A DNA stretch of 64,000 bases, from positions 434,001 through 498,000 of the forward strand of contig NZ_JAAVTX010000004.1 of NCBI RefSeq assembly GCF_012163145.1, in the 5' to 3' direction. A program made the translations under genes and the position numbers. The notes under the pieces are model-generated. The model was not told the DNA's origin. It saw only the letters and a program-made list of their open reading frames with translations, and did not search any database. The first letter of the stretch is position 1; every line of letters begins with the position of its first letter. This document shows positions 10,283 to 27,261 of this stretch, piece after piece. The DNA is from Falsiroseomonas frigidaquae (GTDB lineage: Bacteria; Pseudomonadota; Alphaproteobacteria; Acetobacterales; Acetobacteraceae).

Positions 10283-10944
10283 GCCTCGGACTCCTTCTCG
10301 GCACCAGACAGATCGGCACCGTTCAGACGCTGGGCCAGAGCCTCGAGCCCGGCGCGCGTCACCGCGAGCACGTCGTGGTTCAGGATGTCGTAGACATTCG
10401 CGCCCACCGTCGGCAGCACGTCGATCTTCGGGATGTTGCGGGTGACGCGGGCAAAGCCCGCATCCACCGCCGCATCGATGACCAGCGCGCTATCCCAGCC
10501 CAGCGCCTTGAGCTGCGCCACCATGGCCGAGGTCTTGGCCTCGTCGGTCGCCGTCGCCGTGTCCAGCACGATCAGCTTGCCGGCCGCAACCTTGGCGGAC
10601 AGCGCGCAGATCAGGCCGAGGCGGCGGACCTTCTTGTTCAGGTTGTAGCCGTGGTCGCGGACCACCGGCCCGTGCACGATACCACCCTTGCGGTACTGCG
10701 GCGCACGAAGCGAGCCCTGGCGCGCATTGCCAGTGCCCTTCTGCCGGTACGGCTTCTTGGTGGTGCCGGACACTTCGCCCATGCCCTTGACCTTATGGGT
10801 CCCGGCGCGGCGCTTGGCGAGCTGCCAATGCACCACGCGGGCCATGATGTCGGCCCGCGGAGCGACGCCGAACAGCGACTCCGGCAGGTCGACCTGGCCA
10901 ACGGAGGCGTTGTCGAGATTGATGACAGGAAGCTGGATCGCCAT
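10279..10944 (-). CDS. rplD: 50S ribosomal protein L4
   Basis: Large-subunit protein with a tunnel-lining loop. In enteric bacteria it also represses the S10 operon. The 221-residue product shows [20 protein letters not shown] in outline as [16 protein letters not shown] and then GGIVHGP, the conserved loop. The C-terminal Rossmann-like part follows. No S10-type leader hairpin is evident upstream, because here rpsJ is fused into the str run. Confidence 0.97.
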   Translation of the reverse strand: MAIQLPVINLDNASVGQVDLPESLFGVAPRADIMARVVHWQLAKRRAGTHKVKGMGEVSGTTKKPYRQKGTGNARQGSLRAPQYRKGGIVHGPVVRDHGYNLNKKVRRLGLICALSAKVAAGKLIVLDTATATDEAKTSAMVAQLKALGWDSALVIDAAVDAGFARVTRNIPKIDVLPTVGANVYDILNHDVLAVTRAGLEALAQRLNGADLSGAEKESEA

Positions 10945-10949
10945 GATTG

Positions 10950-11669
10950 TTACCCTTGCGCCCCAGCGTCTGCGACCACACCGGCCGGATACGGCGCATC
11001 GGCGTGGCGCGCGCGCTTCACAGCGTCCCGCACCAGCACGTAGCTGCCCTTCGAGCCCGGAACGGCGCCCTTGATCAGCAGAAGCCCGCGCTCCGCATCA
11101 TGCCCAGCGATGACCAGGTTCTGCGTTGTCACGCGCTCGACGCCCATGTGGCCGGCCATCTTCTTGTTCTTGAAGGTCTTGCCCGGATCCTGACGGTTGC
11201 CGGTCGAACCATGCGAACGGTGGCTGACCGAGACGCCATGCGACGCCTCGAGGCCCGAGAAGTTCCAACGCTTCATGGCGCCGGCGAAGCCCTTGCCCTG
11301 CGTCACGCCGGTCACGTCGATCTTCTGGCCAGCGACGAAATGCCCGATGTCGAGCTTCGTGCCGGGTGCCAGAGTCGCGTCCTCAGCCACGCGGAACTCC
11401 ACGGTCTTGCGCGGCGCTTCGACGCCGGCCTTCGCGAAGTGGCCCTTCTGCGGGTTCGTCACGTTCTTCGGCTTGGCAACGCCGATGCCGATCTGGACGG
11501 CGACATAGCCATCCTTCTCCATCGTGCGCTGCGCGATGACGCGAACGTTGTCGACATGCAGAACGGTAACAGGGACGGTGGACCCGTCCTCATTGAAAAG
11601 CCGGGTCATCCCCAGCTTCCGGGCGATCAGCCCGGAACGGCCCGTAACCTGACGGCCTGTGATGGACAT
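10950..11669 (-). CDS. rplC: 50S ribosomal protein L3
   Basis: Early-assembly large-subunit protein reaching toward the peptidyl-transferase centre. The 239-residue product has [13 protein letters not shown] near the start and the family signature [19 protein letters not shown] around residues 130-150, including the glutamine-methylation region [11 protein letters not shown]. It follows rpsJ after a 23-bp gap and precedes rplD by five bases. Confidence 0.97.
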   Translation of the reverse strand: MSITGRQVTGRSGLIARKLGMTRLFNEDGSTVPVTVLHVDNVRVIAQRTMEKDGYVAVQIGIGVAKPKNVTNPQKGHFAKAGVEAPRKTVEFRVAEDATLAPGTKLDIGHFVAGQKIDVTGVTQGKGFAGAMKRWNFSGLEASHGVSVSHRSHGSTGNRQDPGKTFKNKKMAGHMGVERVTTQNLVIAGHDAERGLLLIKGAVPGSKGSYVLVRDAVKRARHADAPYPAGVVADAGAQG

Positions 11670-11692
11670 AATGTCGGTCCTTTATCCGTCGC

Positions 11693-12001
<309 letters not shown>

Positions 12002-12033
12002 GGCGCTTTGGCCCGTATCCCTTCTGTCGTCGC

Positions 12034-13221
12034 TTACTTGACGATCTTGGCGACGACGCCGGCGCCAACGGTGCGGCCACCTTCGCGGATCGCGAAGCGC
12101 AGGCCCTCATCCATCGCGATCGGCGCGATCAGCTCGACGTCCATCGTCACGTTGTCGCCCGGCATCACCATCTCGACGCCCTCCGGCAGCTTCACGATGC
12201 CCGTCACGTCCGTCGTCCGGAAGTAGAACTGCGGACGGTAGTTCGTGAAGAACGGCGTGTGGCGGCCGCCTTCCTCCTTCGTCAGGATGTACGCCTCGGC
12301 CGAGAAGCCGGTATGCGGCGTGATCGAGCCCGGGGCGGCCAGAACCTGCCCGCGCTCCACATCCTCGCGCTTCACACCGCGCAGCAGTGCGCCGATGTTG
12401 TCGCCCGCCTGCCCGCTGTCCAGCAGCTTGCGGAACATCTCGACGCCGGTCACCACCGACTTCACCGTGGTCTTCAGGCCGACGATCTCGATTTCCTCGC
12501 CAACCTTGACCACGCCCCGCTCCACGCGGCCGGTCACCACGGTGCCGCGGCCGGAGATGCTGAACACGTCTTCCACCGGCATCAGGAACGGCCGGTCCAG
12601 CGCGCGTGCCGGCTGCGGAATGTAGGCGTCCACCGCCTCCATCAGCTTCAGCACCGCCTGCTCGCCAATCTCCGGCTGCTTGTCTTCAAGCGCCATCAGC
12701 GCCGAGCCGTGGATGATCGGAATATCGTCGCCCGGGAACTGGTAGGACGAGAGCAGCTCGCGCACCTCCATCTCGACCAGCTCGAGAAGGTCCGGATCCG
12801 CCATGTCGACCTTGTTCAGGAACACCACCAGGGCCGGAACGCCGACCTGGCGCGCCAGCAGGATGTGCTCGCGGGTCTGCGGCATCGGGCCGTCGGCGGC
12901 CGACACCACCAGAATGGCGCCGTCCATCTGCGCCGCGCCGGTGATCATGTTCTTCACGTAGTCGGCGTGGCCGGGGCAATCGACATGCGCGTAGTGACGG
13001 TTCGCCGTCTCATACTCCACATGCGCCGTGGAGATCGTGATGCCACGAGCCCGCTCCTCCGGCGCCTTGTCGATCTGGTCATACGCCGTGAACGTCGCGC
13101 CGCCCGTCTTCGCCAGGATCTTCGTGATCGCCGCCGTCAACGACGTCTTGCCGTGGTCCACGTGCCCGATCGTGCCGATGTTGCAGTGCGGCTTGTTCCG
13201 CTCGAATTTCGCCTTGGCCAT
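12034..13221 (-). CDS. tuf: Elongation factor Tu, first copy
   Basis: Carries aminoacyl-tRNA to the ribosomal A-site as the GTP complex. The 395-residue product has the P-loop GHVDHGKT (residues 19-26), DCPGH (81-85) and NKVD (136-139). It follows rpsG directly, after 28 bp, with no fusA between. A second copy at 27262-28449 differs in four residues (I35T, Q161N, M176C, A177T). Most nucleotide differences fall in 12688-12751. The pattern points to recurrent gene conversion sparing one patch. Confidence 0.98.
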   Translation of the reverse strand: MAKAKFERNKPHCNIGTIGHVDHGKTSLTAAITKILAKTGGATFTAYDQIDKAPEERARGITISTAHVEYETANRHYAHVDCPGHADYVKNMITGAAQMDGAILVVSAADGPMPQTREHILLARQVGVPALVVFLNKVDMADPDLLELVEMEVRELLSSYQFPGDDIPIIHGSALMALEDKQPEIGEQAVLKLMEAVDAYIPQPARALDRPFLMPVEDVFSISGRGTVVTGRVERGVVKVGEEIEIVGLKTTVKSVVTGVEMFRKLLDSGQAGDNIGALLRGVKREDVERGQVLAAPGSITPHTGFSAEAYILTKEEGGRHTPFFTNYRPQFYFRTTDVTGIVKLPEGVEMVMPGDNVTMDVELIAPIAMDEGLRFAIREGGRTVGAGVVAKIVK

Positions 13222-13249
13222 GATGTCAGGTCCTCAGGATCGGATCGTG

Positions 13250-13726
13250 TTACCAGCGGTAATGGCTGAAGGCCTTGTTGGCCTCTGCCATCCGGTGCGT
13301 GTCTTCGCGCTTCTTGACGGCGGAACCGCGATTGTTCGCGGCGTCCATCAGCTCGGCAGACAGGCGGTCTTCCATCGTGTGCTCGCCGCGCTTGCGGGCG
13401 CTGTCGATCAACCAGCGGATCGCCAGAGCCTGGCGCCGTTCCGGCCGAACCTCGACCGGCACCTGGTAGGTCGCGCCACCGACGCGGCGGCTGCGAACCT
13501 CGACGGCTGGCTTCACATTGTCCATCGCCTGGTGGAACACGCCCAACGGGTCGGCATTCGCACCGCCACGACGGCGCAGCGTGTCCATCGCGGCATAGAC
13601 GATGCCCTCGGCGGTGCTCTTCTTGCCGTCGTACATCAGCACGTTCATGAAACGGGACAGCACGAGGTCGCCGAACTTGGGGTCCGGCAGGACTTCACGC
13701 TTGGTGGCGCTATGGCGGCGCGACAT
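13250..13726 (-). CDS. rpsG: 30S ribosomal protein S7
   Basis: Primary binder of the 16S rRNA 3' domain; in enteric bacteria it also represses the str operon. The 158-residue product has the family signature [20 protein letters not shown] and the C-terminal [14 protein letters not shown]. It lies 11 bp after rpsL. The next gene downstream is tuf rather than the usual fusA. Confidence 0.97.
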   Translation of the reverse strand: MSRRHSATKREVLPDPKFGDLVLSRFMNVLMYDGKKSTAEGIVYAAMDTLRRRGGANADPLGVFHQAMDNVKPAVEVRSRRVGGATYQVPVEVRPERRQALAIRWLIDSARKRGEHTMEDRLSAELMDAANNRGSAVKKREDTHRMAEANKAFSHYRW

Positions 13727-13737
13727 CTCTCAGTTCC

Positions 13738-14109
13738 TCACTTCGGACGCTTGGCGCCGTACAGCGACCGGCGCTGACGACGCTTCGCGATGCCCTGCGT
13801 GTCGAGCACGCCGCGCAGGATGTGGTAGCGGACGCCCGGAAGGTCCTTCACGCGACCACCGCGGATCAGCACCACGGAGTGCTCCTGCAGGTTGTGGCCC
13901 TCACCCGGGATGTAGCTCACCACCTCGTAGCCATTCGTCAGACGCACCTTGGCGACCTTACGAAGCGCCGAGTTCGGCTTCTTCGGCGTGGTCGTGTAGA
14001 CGCGCGTGCAGACGCCCCGCTTCTGCGGGCTGCCCTGCAGGGCCGGAACCTTGTTCCGCTTCGCGATAGGCTCACGCCCCTGGGCGATGAGCTGGTTGAT
14101 CGTCGGCAT
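13738..14109 (-). CDS. rpsL: 30S ribosomal protein S12
   Basis: Decoding-centre protein and first gene of the str-S10-spc run. The 123-residue product begins [15 protein letters not shown]43 and K88, the positions where substitutions commonly give streptomycin resistance, are both lysine, the wild-type state. The ATG at 14109 is chosen by this N-terminus; the longer open frame upstream is non-conserved. A strong promoter sits about 200 bp upstream. Confidence 0.97.
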   Translation of the reverse strand: MPTINQLIAQGREPIAKRNKVPALQGSPQKRGVCTRVYTTTPKKPNSALRKVAKVRLTNGYEVVSYIPGEGHNLQEHSVVLIRGGRVKDLPGVRYHILRGVLDTQGIAKRRQRRSLYGAKRPK

Positions 14110-14314
14110 GACGCCCCTTCGTGCTCGTCTCGTCTGTCCCCCTGCGCCGCAAACAGGACGGCCCGCGTGGAAGGCCAAGTGGCATTCCCTGCGGGCACCT
14201 GTCCGACCCCCGGCCTAGGCTCCTGATGGAGCGGTGCCGGAAGCGCGTCGCTGGAGACCAAAATCAGCCCGGCCGTGTCAGCGCAGGCTGCGCCATATCC
14301 GACCAAGGTCGCGC

Positions 14315-14343
14315 CTAATATCCGGCGCCCTTGGTTGAGTCAA
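14315..14343 (-). promoter_or_regulatory. Strong sigma-70-type promoter of the str-S10-spc run
   Basis: On the minus strand a -35 box TTGACT (14343-14338) and a -10 box TATTAG (14320-14315) are separated by exactly 17 bp. Transcription would start near 14308 and give a leader of about 200 nt before rpsL. It lies in the 277-bp gap between rpoC and rpsL, the only sizeable gap upstream of the ribosomal operon, so it probably drives the entire run down to adk. Confidence 0.75.
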
Positions 14344-14348
14344 GCGAA

Positions 14349-14379
14349 GTGGCGCCCCCACAAGGTGAAGGCGCGCCAC
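14349..14379 (-). terminator. Hairpin after rpoC, possible terminator
   Basis: An inverted repeat GTGGCGC/GCGCCAC (14349-14355 and 14373-14379) lies just past the rpoC stop and before the str promoter. The 17-base loop is long and no T-run follows, so it is a weak candidate for ending rpoBC transcripts. Confidence 0.3.
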
Positions 14380-14386
14380 CCGCCAG

Positions 14387-18562
<4,176 letters not shown>

Positions 18563-18662
18563 GCGGTCCACTCCGTCCGGCGCGTCAGCCCAGGGCCTCG
18601 CGCCACGAAAAGGGAGAGACCCGCGCCAGCCGAAGCCGGCGCGGGGGAGTCAAAAGAGCCGA

Positions 18663-22850
<4,188 letters not shown>

Positions 22851-22971
22851 GCCTGTCCCGCTTCCCGTGCCTGCCAGAAGCGCACCGCGCCCGGAGGAAT
22901 TTCGCCAGTTCGCGCCGCTTGCCCGGACCTGCTGGTCCAACCACCCGGCGTTCCATCGTCAAACGCGGGCG

Positions 22972-23003
22972 CGGGCGGGACTCCGGCTTCGGAGTTCCGC
23001 CCG
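22972..23003 (-). promoter_or_regulatory. Hairpin in the rplL-rpoB gap
   Basis: Arms at 22972-22985 and 22990-23003 pair over 14 bp with a 4-base loop and one A-C mismatch in minus-strand RNA. In E. coli the same interval holds an attenuator and an RNase III site that lower rpoBC expression relative to rplJL. The position suggests a comparable role here, by analogy only. No T-run follows, so full intrinsic termination is unlikely. Confidence 0.45.
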
Positions 23004-23103
23004 TTCCCGTAGATATGTCGCCCAGCGGCGGACCGAAGGCCCACCACCGGGATTTTGCGCGCCCGGCCAATCCGAGCCGGGCTGAACCAGGCGCGCAGGG
23101 TAC

Positions 23104-23481
23104 TCAGCTGATCTCGACCACGGCGCCGTTCTCTTCCAGCACCTTCTTGATCTTGGCAGCTTCGTCCTTGCTCGCGGCGTCCTTGACGACCTTCGGCGCG
23201 CCCTCGACCAGATCCTTGGCTTCCTTCAGCCCAAGACCGGTGATGGTGCGGATCTCCTTGATCACGTTGATCTTCTTGTCGCCCGCGGCCTTCAGGGTGA
23301 CGGTGAATTCCGTCTTCTCCTCAACCGGGGCGGCGGCGGCGGCAGCCGCCGGCGCTGCCGCTGCGGCGGCAGGCGCCGCGGCGGAAACGCCCCACTTCTC
23401 TTCCAGCATCTTGGAGAGCTCAGCGGCTTCCAGGACGGTCAGGCTGGAGAGCTCGTCAACCAGCTTTGCGAGGTCGGCCAT
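23104..23481 (-). CDS. rplL: 50S ribosomal protein L7/L12
   Basis: Stalk protein present in several copies per ribosome, recruiting translational GTPases. The 125-residue product has the N-terminal dimer domain ([20 protein letters not shown]), an Ala/Pro-rich hinge at about residues 37-55, and the C-terminal factor-binding domain with [20 protein letters not shown]. The ATG at 23481 is chosen by this N-terminus over a 14-residue extension. It follows rplJ after 96 bp. Confidence 0.97.
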   Translation of the reverse strand: MADLAKLVDELSSLTVLEAAELSKMLEEKWGVSAAAPAAAAAAPAAAAAAAPVEEKTEFTVTLKAAGDKKINVIKEIRTITGLGLKEAKDLVEGAPKVVKDAASKDEAAKIKKVLEENGAVVEIS

Positions 23482-23577
23482 GTGTGTATCCTTCGATATA
23501 TTGGCTTGGCTTGGTATTTGCAAGACCCATGAGGGAACCCTTCCCCCAGGGCCGAATCGTCAGGCTTGCGAAGGGGC

Positions 23578-24108
23578 TCAGGCCGCCTCCGCCTCCGCCT
23601 CGTCCTTCTTGGCATACGCGGCGAACACCCGCGCCAGCTGCGAGCCCGGTGCCTGCAGAATGCCCGCGATCCGCGTCGCCGGCGTCTGGATCAGGCCCAG
23701 AAGCTGTGCGCGCAGGGTCTCGAGCGACGGCAGGGCTGCCAGCGCCTTGACGCCATCGGCGTCCAGCGTCTGGGTCCCGAGCGCCCCGCCAAGGATCACG
23801 AACTTGTCGTTCACCTTGGCGAAATCCACGGCGGTCTTCGCCACAGCCACAGGGTCCCGCGACCACGAAAGCGCGGTCGGACCCTTCAGCAGCGGCGAGA
23901 TGCCCTGGAAGCTGGTACCATCGAGGGCGAGCGCGGCCAGCCGGTTCTTCGCGACCTTGTAGGTCGCACCGGCTTCCCGCATGCGCCGTCGCAGCGTCGT
24001 CGCATCCGCCACCGTCAAGCCCTTGTTCTGGCTGACGAGGACGAAGGACGTCTCCGCGAAAACCGCTTGCAGAGCCTGCACGAAGGCCTGCTTTTCCGTA
24101 CGGTCCAC
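23578..24108 (-). CDS. rplJ: 50S ribosomal protein L10
   Basis: Base of the ribosomal stalk, anchoring L7/L12 dimers to 23S rRNA. The 176-residue product starts at GTG (24108) with GGAG seven bases before it, and shows YKVAKNRLAALAL and GPTALSWSRDPVAVAK. The C-terminal helix that binds L7/L12 ends in an acidic-Ala tail. A 308-bp leader separates it from rplA, a typical place for L10/L12 autoregulation. Confidence 0.96.
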   Translation of the reverse strand: MDRTEKQAFVQALQAVFAETSFVLVSQNKGLTVADATTLRRRMREAGATYKVAKNRLAALALDGTSFQGISPLLKGPTALSWSRDPVAVAKTAVDFAKVNDKFVILGGALGTQTLDADGVKALAALPSLETLRAQLLGLIQTPATRIAGILQAPGSQLARVFAAYAKKDEAEAEAA

Positions 24109-24416
24109 GTCCGTCTCCGTATTTGGCTTCGGCCTTGTGGAAGGGCTTTGGCCGGTTCAAGCGCGAGGTGGCAACCACCCCGAAAGGCCTGCTGGAACGG
24201 GACCTACCAAGCCAAGCCGGGCCCGGCGCCCAGGGGCAACCGGACCGGCAAAAACTTCTCGGCACCCCATCTCTCACCTGCACGGCTTGCGCCGCTTCAA
24301 GGCCCGAAGGCCACAGGAGGTCTCCGACAGGTTCGGACAGGGACCGAGGCCCCTGCCCTGCCCGGCACCCCGAAGAGTGCCGAATAACGCCCGCCCCATC
24401 CGGGACGGGAAAGCGA
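24109..24416 (-). promoter_or_regulatory. rplA-rplJ leader with a UUCG-capped hairpin
   Basis: This 308-bp gap holds no supported gene. In minus-strand RNA an 8-bp stem (24382-24375 with 24370-24363) closes a UUCG tetraloop, a very stable hairpin 34 bases after the rplA stop. In other bacteria the rplJ leader binds the L10-L12 complex and limits translation. A comparable site is expected here, but I cannot delimit it. The hairpin lacks a T-run, so it may be a processing or attenuation element. Confidence 0.5.
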
Positions 24417-25118
24417 TCAGCTGCCGCTGGACAGCGAGGCCAGGTCGACCTTGAGCCCTGGACCCATGGAGGAGGACAATGCCACCTTCTTCACATAGGT
24501 ACCCTTGGCGCCGGTCGGGCGGGCCTTCTGGATCGCGTCGATGAAGGCGCGGGCATTGGCCAGCAGGCTGTCAGCCTCGAAGCTCGCCTTGCCGATGCCG
24601 GCATGCACGATGCCAGCCTTCTCGGCGCGGAACTCGACCTGGCCGGCCTTGGCCGCCTGCACGGCGCCCTTGACGTCCATGGTCACGGTGCCGAGGCGCG
24701 GGTTCGGCATCAGGCCGCGCGGGCCGAGCACCTTACCCAGGCGACCCACCAGGGCCATCATGTCCGGCGTCGCGATGCAGCGATCGAACTCGATCTTGCC
24801 TTCCTGCACGGCGGCGGCCAAGTCGTCCGCACCGACGACGTCGGCGCCGGCGGCCAGCGCCTCCTCGGCCTTCGCGCCGCGGGCGAAGACGCCGACGCGC
24901 ACGGTCTTGCCAGTGCCGTTCGGCAGGCCGACCACGCCGCGGACCATCTGGTCGGCGTGGCGCGGGTCGATGCCGAGGTTCATCGAGATCTCGATGGTCT
25001 CGTCGAACTTGGCCTTCGCATTGGCCTTGGCCAGCTTGATGGCCTCATCCAGCGCGTAGTTCTTCTCCTGGTCGAGACCGGAGACGATCGCCTTGAGGCG
25101 CTTGCCCTGCTTTGCCAT
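24417..25118 (-). CDS. rplA: 50S ribosomal protein L1
   Basis: L1-stalk protein that moves deacylated tRNA out of the E-site; in enteric bacteria it represses rplKA translation. The 233-residue product contains [20 protein letters not shown] near residue 46-65 and the family signature [18 protein letters not shown] around residue 130-150. It lies three bases after rplK. Confidence 0.97.
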   Translation of the reverse strand: MAKQGKRLKAIVSGLDQEKNYALDEAIKLAKANAKAKFDETIEISMNLGIDPRHADQMVRGVVGLPNGTGKTVRVGVFARGAKAEEALAAGADVVGADDLAAAVQEGKIEFDRCIATPDMMALVGRLGKVLGPRGLMPNPRLGTVTMDVKGAVQAAKAGQVEFRAEKAGIVHAGIGKASFEADSLLANARAFIDAIQKARPTGAKGTYVKKVALSSSMGPGLKVDLASLSSGS

Positions 25119-25121
25119 GGC

Positions 25122-25556
25122 TCAGCCCTCCACCACGGTCATGCCCATGGAACGGGCGGATCCGGCCAGCATGCGAACCGCACTCTCGATGTCCGTGCAG
25201 TTCATGTCCTTCATCTTCACCGCGGCAATCTCGCGCAGCTGCGTCTTGCTGACGCGGCCGACGGTCGCACCCTTGCCGGGAGTCAGGCTGCCCTTCTCGA
25301 TCTTGGCGGCCTTCATCAGGAAGTAGGTGTTCGGCGGGGTCTTGGTGATGAAGGAGAAGGTGCGGTCGGAGAAGGCGGTGATGACGACAGGGGTCGGGGT
25401 GCCCGGCTCCATCTGCTGCGTCGCCGCGTTGAATTCCTTCACGAACTGCATGATGTTCAGGCCGCGCTGACCGAGCGCCGGGCCGATCGGCGGCGACGGG
25501 TTCGCCTTGCCCGCCGGAACCTGCAGCTTGATGTAGCCCACGATCTTTTTCGCCAC
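25122..25556 (-). CDS. rplK: 50S ribosomal protein L11
   Basis: Base of the GTPase-associated centre, needed for factor-dependent GTP hydrolysis and the stringent response. The 144-residue product has the N-terminal [19 protein letters not shown] and the C-terminal rRNA-binding part ending in [11 protein letters not shown]. The start codon at 25556 is GTG. It begins the rplKAJL cluster and is isolated from nusG by a terminator and a promoter candidate. Confidence 0.97.
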   Translation of the reverse strand: MAKKIVGYIKLQVPAGKANPSPPIGPALGQRGLNIMQFVKEFNAATQQMEPGTPTPVVITAFSDRTFSFITKTPPNTYFLMKAAKIEKGSLTPGKGATVGRVSKTQLREIAAVKMKDMNCTDIESAVRMLAGSARSMGMTVVEG

Positions 25557-25633
25557 TGGTGCGATCCATCCTCTGTTGAGGACCGCGGTTCAAGCGACCC
25601 CAAGGGGTCTCCCGCGTTCCATGCCACGCGAAA

Positions 25634-25656
25634 CGGCCCGGGAAAGCCCCGGGCCG
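25634..25656 (-). promoter_or_regulatory. GC hairpin in the rplK leader
   Basis: Perfect 9-bp arms CGGCCCGGG/CCCGGGCCG enclose a 5-base loop. In minus-strand RNA it would lie at the very start of the rplK transcript if the promoter at 25672-25700 is right. It is followed by only a short TTTC, so it might act as an attenuator or an mRNA-stabilising 5' stem. Function is inferred from position only. Confidence 0.4.
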
Positions 25657-25671
25657 GTCAGCGGAGGCGGG

Positions 25672-25700
25672 CGTATAGCCCCCTGCCCGGCGCGAGTCCA
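25672..25700 (-). promoter_or_regulatory. Candidate promoter of rplKAJL-rpoBC
   Basis: On the minus strand TGGACT (25700-25695) and TATACG (25677-25672) are spaced by 17 bp. Each box matches four of six consensus bases. It lies just downstream of the nusG terminator and about 110 bp before the rplK start, where a new promoter is required. The match is moderate. Confidence 0.45.
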
Positions 25701-25711
25701 GCCACAAATGC

Positions 25712-25741
25712 AAAACGGGCCGGATGTTCCCATCCGGCCCG
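25712..25741 (-). terminator. Intrinsic terminator after nusG
   Basis: A perfect 11-bp stem (CGGGCCGGATG/CATCCGGCCCG) with a GGAA loop in minus-strand RNA is followed at once by TTTT. It lies 26 bases past the nusG stop and separates secE-nusG from rplK. The T-run is on the minus side only, which gives the direction. Confidence 0.85.
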
Positions 25742-25767
25742 CTGCAAAACTCGATGGCGCGAAAAGG

Positions 25768-26304
25768 TCAGACCTTCTCGACCTGCCCGTATTCCAGCTC
25801 CACCGGCGTCGAGCGCCCGAAGATGGAGACGCTGACCTTCACCCGGCCGCGTTCCTCGTCCACTTCCTCGATCGTGCCCATGAAGCTGGTGAACGGGCCG
25901 TCGGCCACGCGGACCTGCTCGCCCACCTCGAAGATGATGGCGGGGCGCTTCGGCTTGTCGGCGCCATCCTGCACCTGCTTCAGCATGCGCTGCGCTTCGG
26001 ATTCGCGGATCGGCGTCGGCCGGTTCTTCTCGCCCAGGAAGCCCGTGACCTTCGGGGTATTCTTCACCAGGTGCCAGGCGTCGTCGGTCATTTCCATCTT
26101 CACCAGCACGTAGCCGGGGAAGAACTTCCGCTCCTGGTTGGTCTTCTGGCCCCTGCGGACTTCGACCACCTCCTCGGCGGGCACGAGGATTTCCTCGAAC
26201 GCGTCGGCCAGGCCCTTCTGGGCGGCCTGCTCACGGAGCTGCTGCGAGATCTTCTTTTCGAAGCCCGAATAAACGTGGACCACGTACCACTTCTTGTCCG
26301 CCAT
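25768..26304 (-). CDS. nusG: Transcription termination/antitermination factor NusG
   Basis: Binds RNA polymerase to suppress pausing and couples it to Rho or to the ribosome through S10. The 178-residue product has the NGN domain ([28 protein letters not shown]) and the C-terminal KOW domain ([20 protein letters not shown]). The ATG at 26304 is chosen by the MADKKWYVV start; the longer open frame runs over secE. It lies eight bases after secE. Confidence 0.97.
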   Translation of the reverse strand: MADKKWYVVHVYSGFEKKISQQLREQAAQKGLADAFEEILVPAEEVVEVRRGQKTNQERKFFPGYVLVKMEMTDDAWHLVKNTPKVTGFLGEKNRPTPIRESEAQRMLKQVQDGADKPKRPAIIFEVGEQVRVADGPFTSFMGTIEEVDEERGRVKVSVSIFGRSTPVELEYGQVEKV

Positions 26305-26312
26305 GACCCGCC

Positions 26313-26549
26313 TCAGGCCCCCACACCGAACAGCCAGCGCATCGCGAAGGCGATGATCTGGTCGACAACCAGGAAGAACACCGCCGCCAGCGCCGAGAGG
26401 GCCAGCACAAGACCGGTCGTGATCAGCGTCTCCTTGCGCGATGGCCAGGTGACGCGACCCACTTCCTGCCGCACCTCGCGGACATACTGCGTGGGATCGA
26501 ACTTGGCCAAGACGGGCCCCTTTTTCGAATGGTCGACGAACGAAGGCAT
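26313..26549 (-). CDS. secE: Preprotein translocase subunit SecE
   Basis: Clamp subunit of the SecYEG channel. The single-span form is seen: a cytoplasmic amphipathic part with FVREVRQE-like [19 protein letters not shown], then one membrane helix ([19 protein letters not shown]). The start is uncertain. The ATG at 26549 gives 78 residues but has no ribosome site. A TTG at 26510, preceded by AAGGGG, would give the 65-residue form beginning with AKFDPTQY, like most relatives. Confidence 0.9.
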   Translation of the reverse strand: MPSFVDHSKKGPVLAKFDPTQYVREVRQEVGRVTWPSRKETLITTGLVLALSALAAVFFLVVDQIIAFAMRWLFGVGA

Positions 26550-26618
26550 TTGCGGGCTGCGCGTCGCAGGCCCCTCCCTTTGGGGAGGGGCCTTCGGCCA
26601 CGAACTCGCGCGGCCGCT

Positions 26619-26695
26619 TGGCAGGGGCGGAGGGTCTCGAACCCACAACCTCCGGTTTTGGAGACCGGCGCTCTAGCCAATTGAGCTACGCCCCT
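26619..26695 (-). tRNA. tRNA-Trp (CCA)
   Basis: The 7-bp acceptor stem AGGGGCG/CGCCCCT, the anticodon loop CTCCAAA with anticodon CCA, and an encoded 3' CCA are all visible in the minus strand. One U-U mismatch lies in the T stem. It precedes secE, the tRNA-Trp-secE-nusG order common in proteobacteria, and is probably processed from the same transcript. Confidence 0.95.
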
Positions 26696-26765
26696 ACGGC
26701 TCCACGCGAGCGGCGTCCTCTATCCCAGCCGGCGGGGCCTGTCGAGATGGTCGGAGGGGTAGTTT

Positions 26766-27185
26766 TCACTCCTGCGGCAGCCGGATCACCAGCGTGCGGC
26801 CCATCTTGTCGTGCCAGGTCTGCCGCCGGGCATCCCACAGCATCCAGAAATAGCCGAGGCACAGCGGCAGCGCCGAGATCATGTAGCCCAGGTAGCGCAG
26901 CACGAGCCGGCCGAAGCGCGGCGGCAGGCCGGTTTCCGTATCGACGATCCGCAGCCCGAGCACCAGCTTGCCCGGCGTGCCCTGCCGCTCCACCCAGAAT
27001 GTCAGCACCAGCAGAGTGCCGATGATGTTGGCCATCAGCTCGCCGCCCAGCGACAGCTCCCCGCCATTGGCCAGCGCGCCGATGGTGCCGAGCAGCACCG
27101 AGAGCGGCATCAGCCACAGCAGGTCCAGAAGCTGCGCCGCGAGGCGTCGGCCGAACCCCGCCAGTTCCACGCCCTGTTGCGGCAT
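26766..27185 (-). CDS. RDD-family inner-membrane protein
   Basis: A 139-residue membrane protein with the RDD pattern: an N-terminal GFGRRLAAQLLDLLWL helix containing the Arg and Asp, a second helix near residues 50-70, and the segment PGKLVLGLRIVDTETG before LVLRYLGY. The ATG at 27185 has GGGAGG five bases upstream. RDD proteins are poorly defined, and some affect ion homeostasis; no specific role is claimed. Its place between tuf and tRNA-Trp interrupts an otherwise purely translational cluster. Confidence 0.85.
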   Translation of the reverse strand: MPQQGVELAGFGRRLAAQLLDLLWLMPLSVLLGTIGALANGGELSLGGELMANIIGTLLVLTFWVERQGTPGKLVLGLRIVDTETGLPPRFGRLVLRYLGYMISALPLCLGYFWMLWDARRQTWHDKMGRTLVIRLPQE

Positions 27186-27208
27186 CGCGACCTCCCTGAA
27201 ACAGGAAC

Positions 27209-27236
27209 GGGGTGGGACGCGCCTGCGCCCCACCCC
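27209..27236 (-). terminator. Hairpin after tuf, possible terminator
   Basis: GGGGTGGG (27209-27216) pairs with CCCACCCC (27229-27236), and an inner CGC/GCG extends the stem across one mismatch. In the minus strand it follows tuf by about 25 bases and is trailed by GTTCCTGTTT. It may partly terminate tuf transcripts before the RDD gene. Confidence 0.45.
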
Positions 27237-27261
27237 GCCCGACCCGAAGCGGGTGCTTCGC

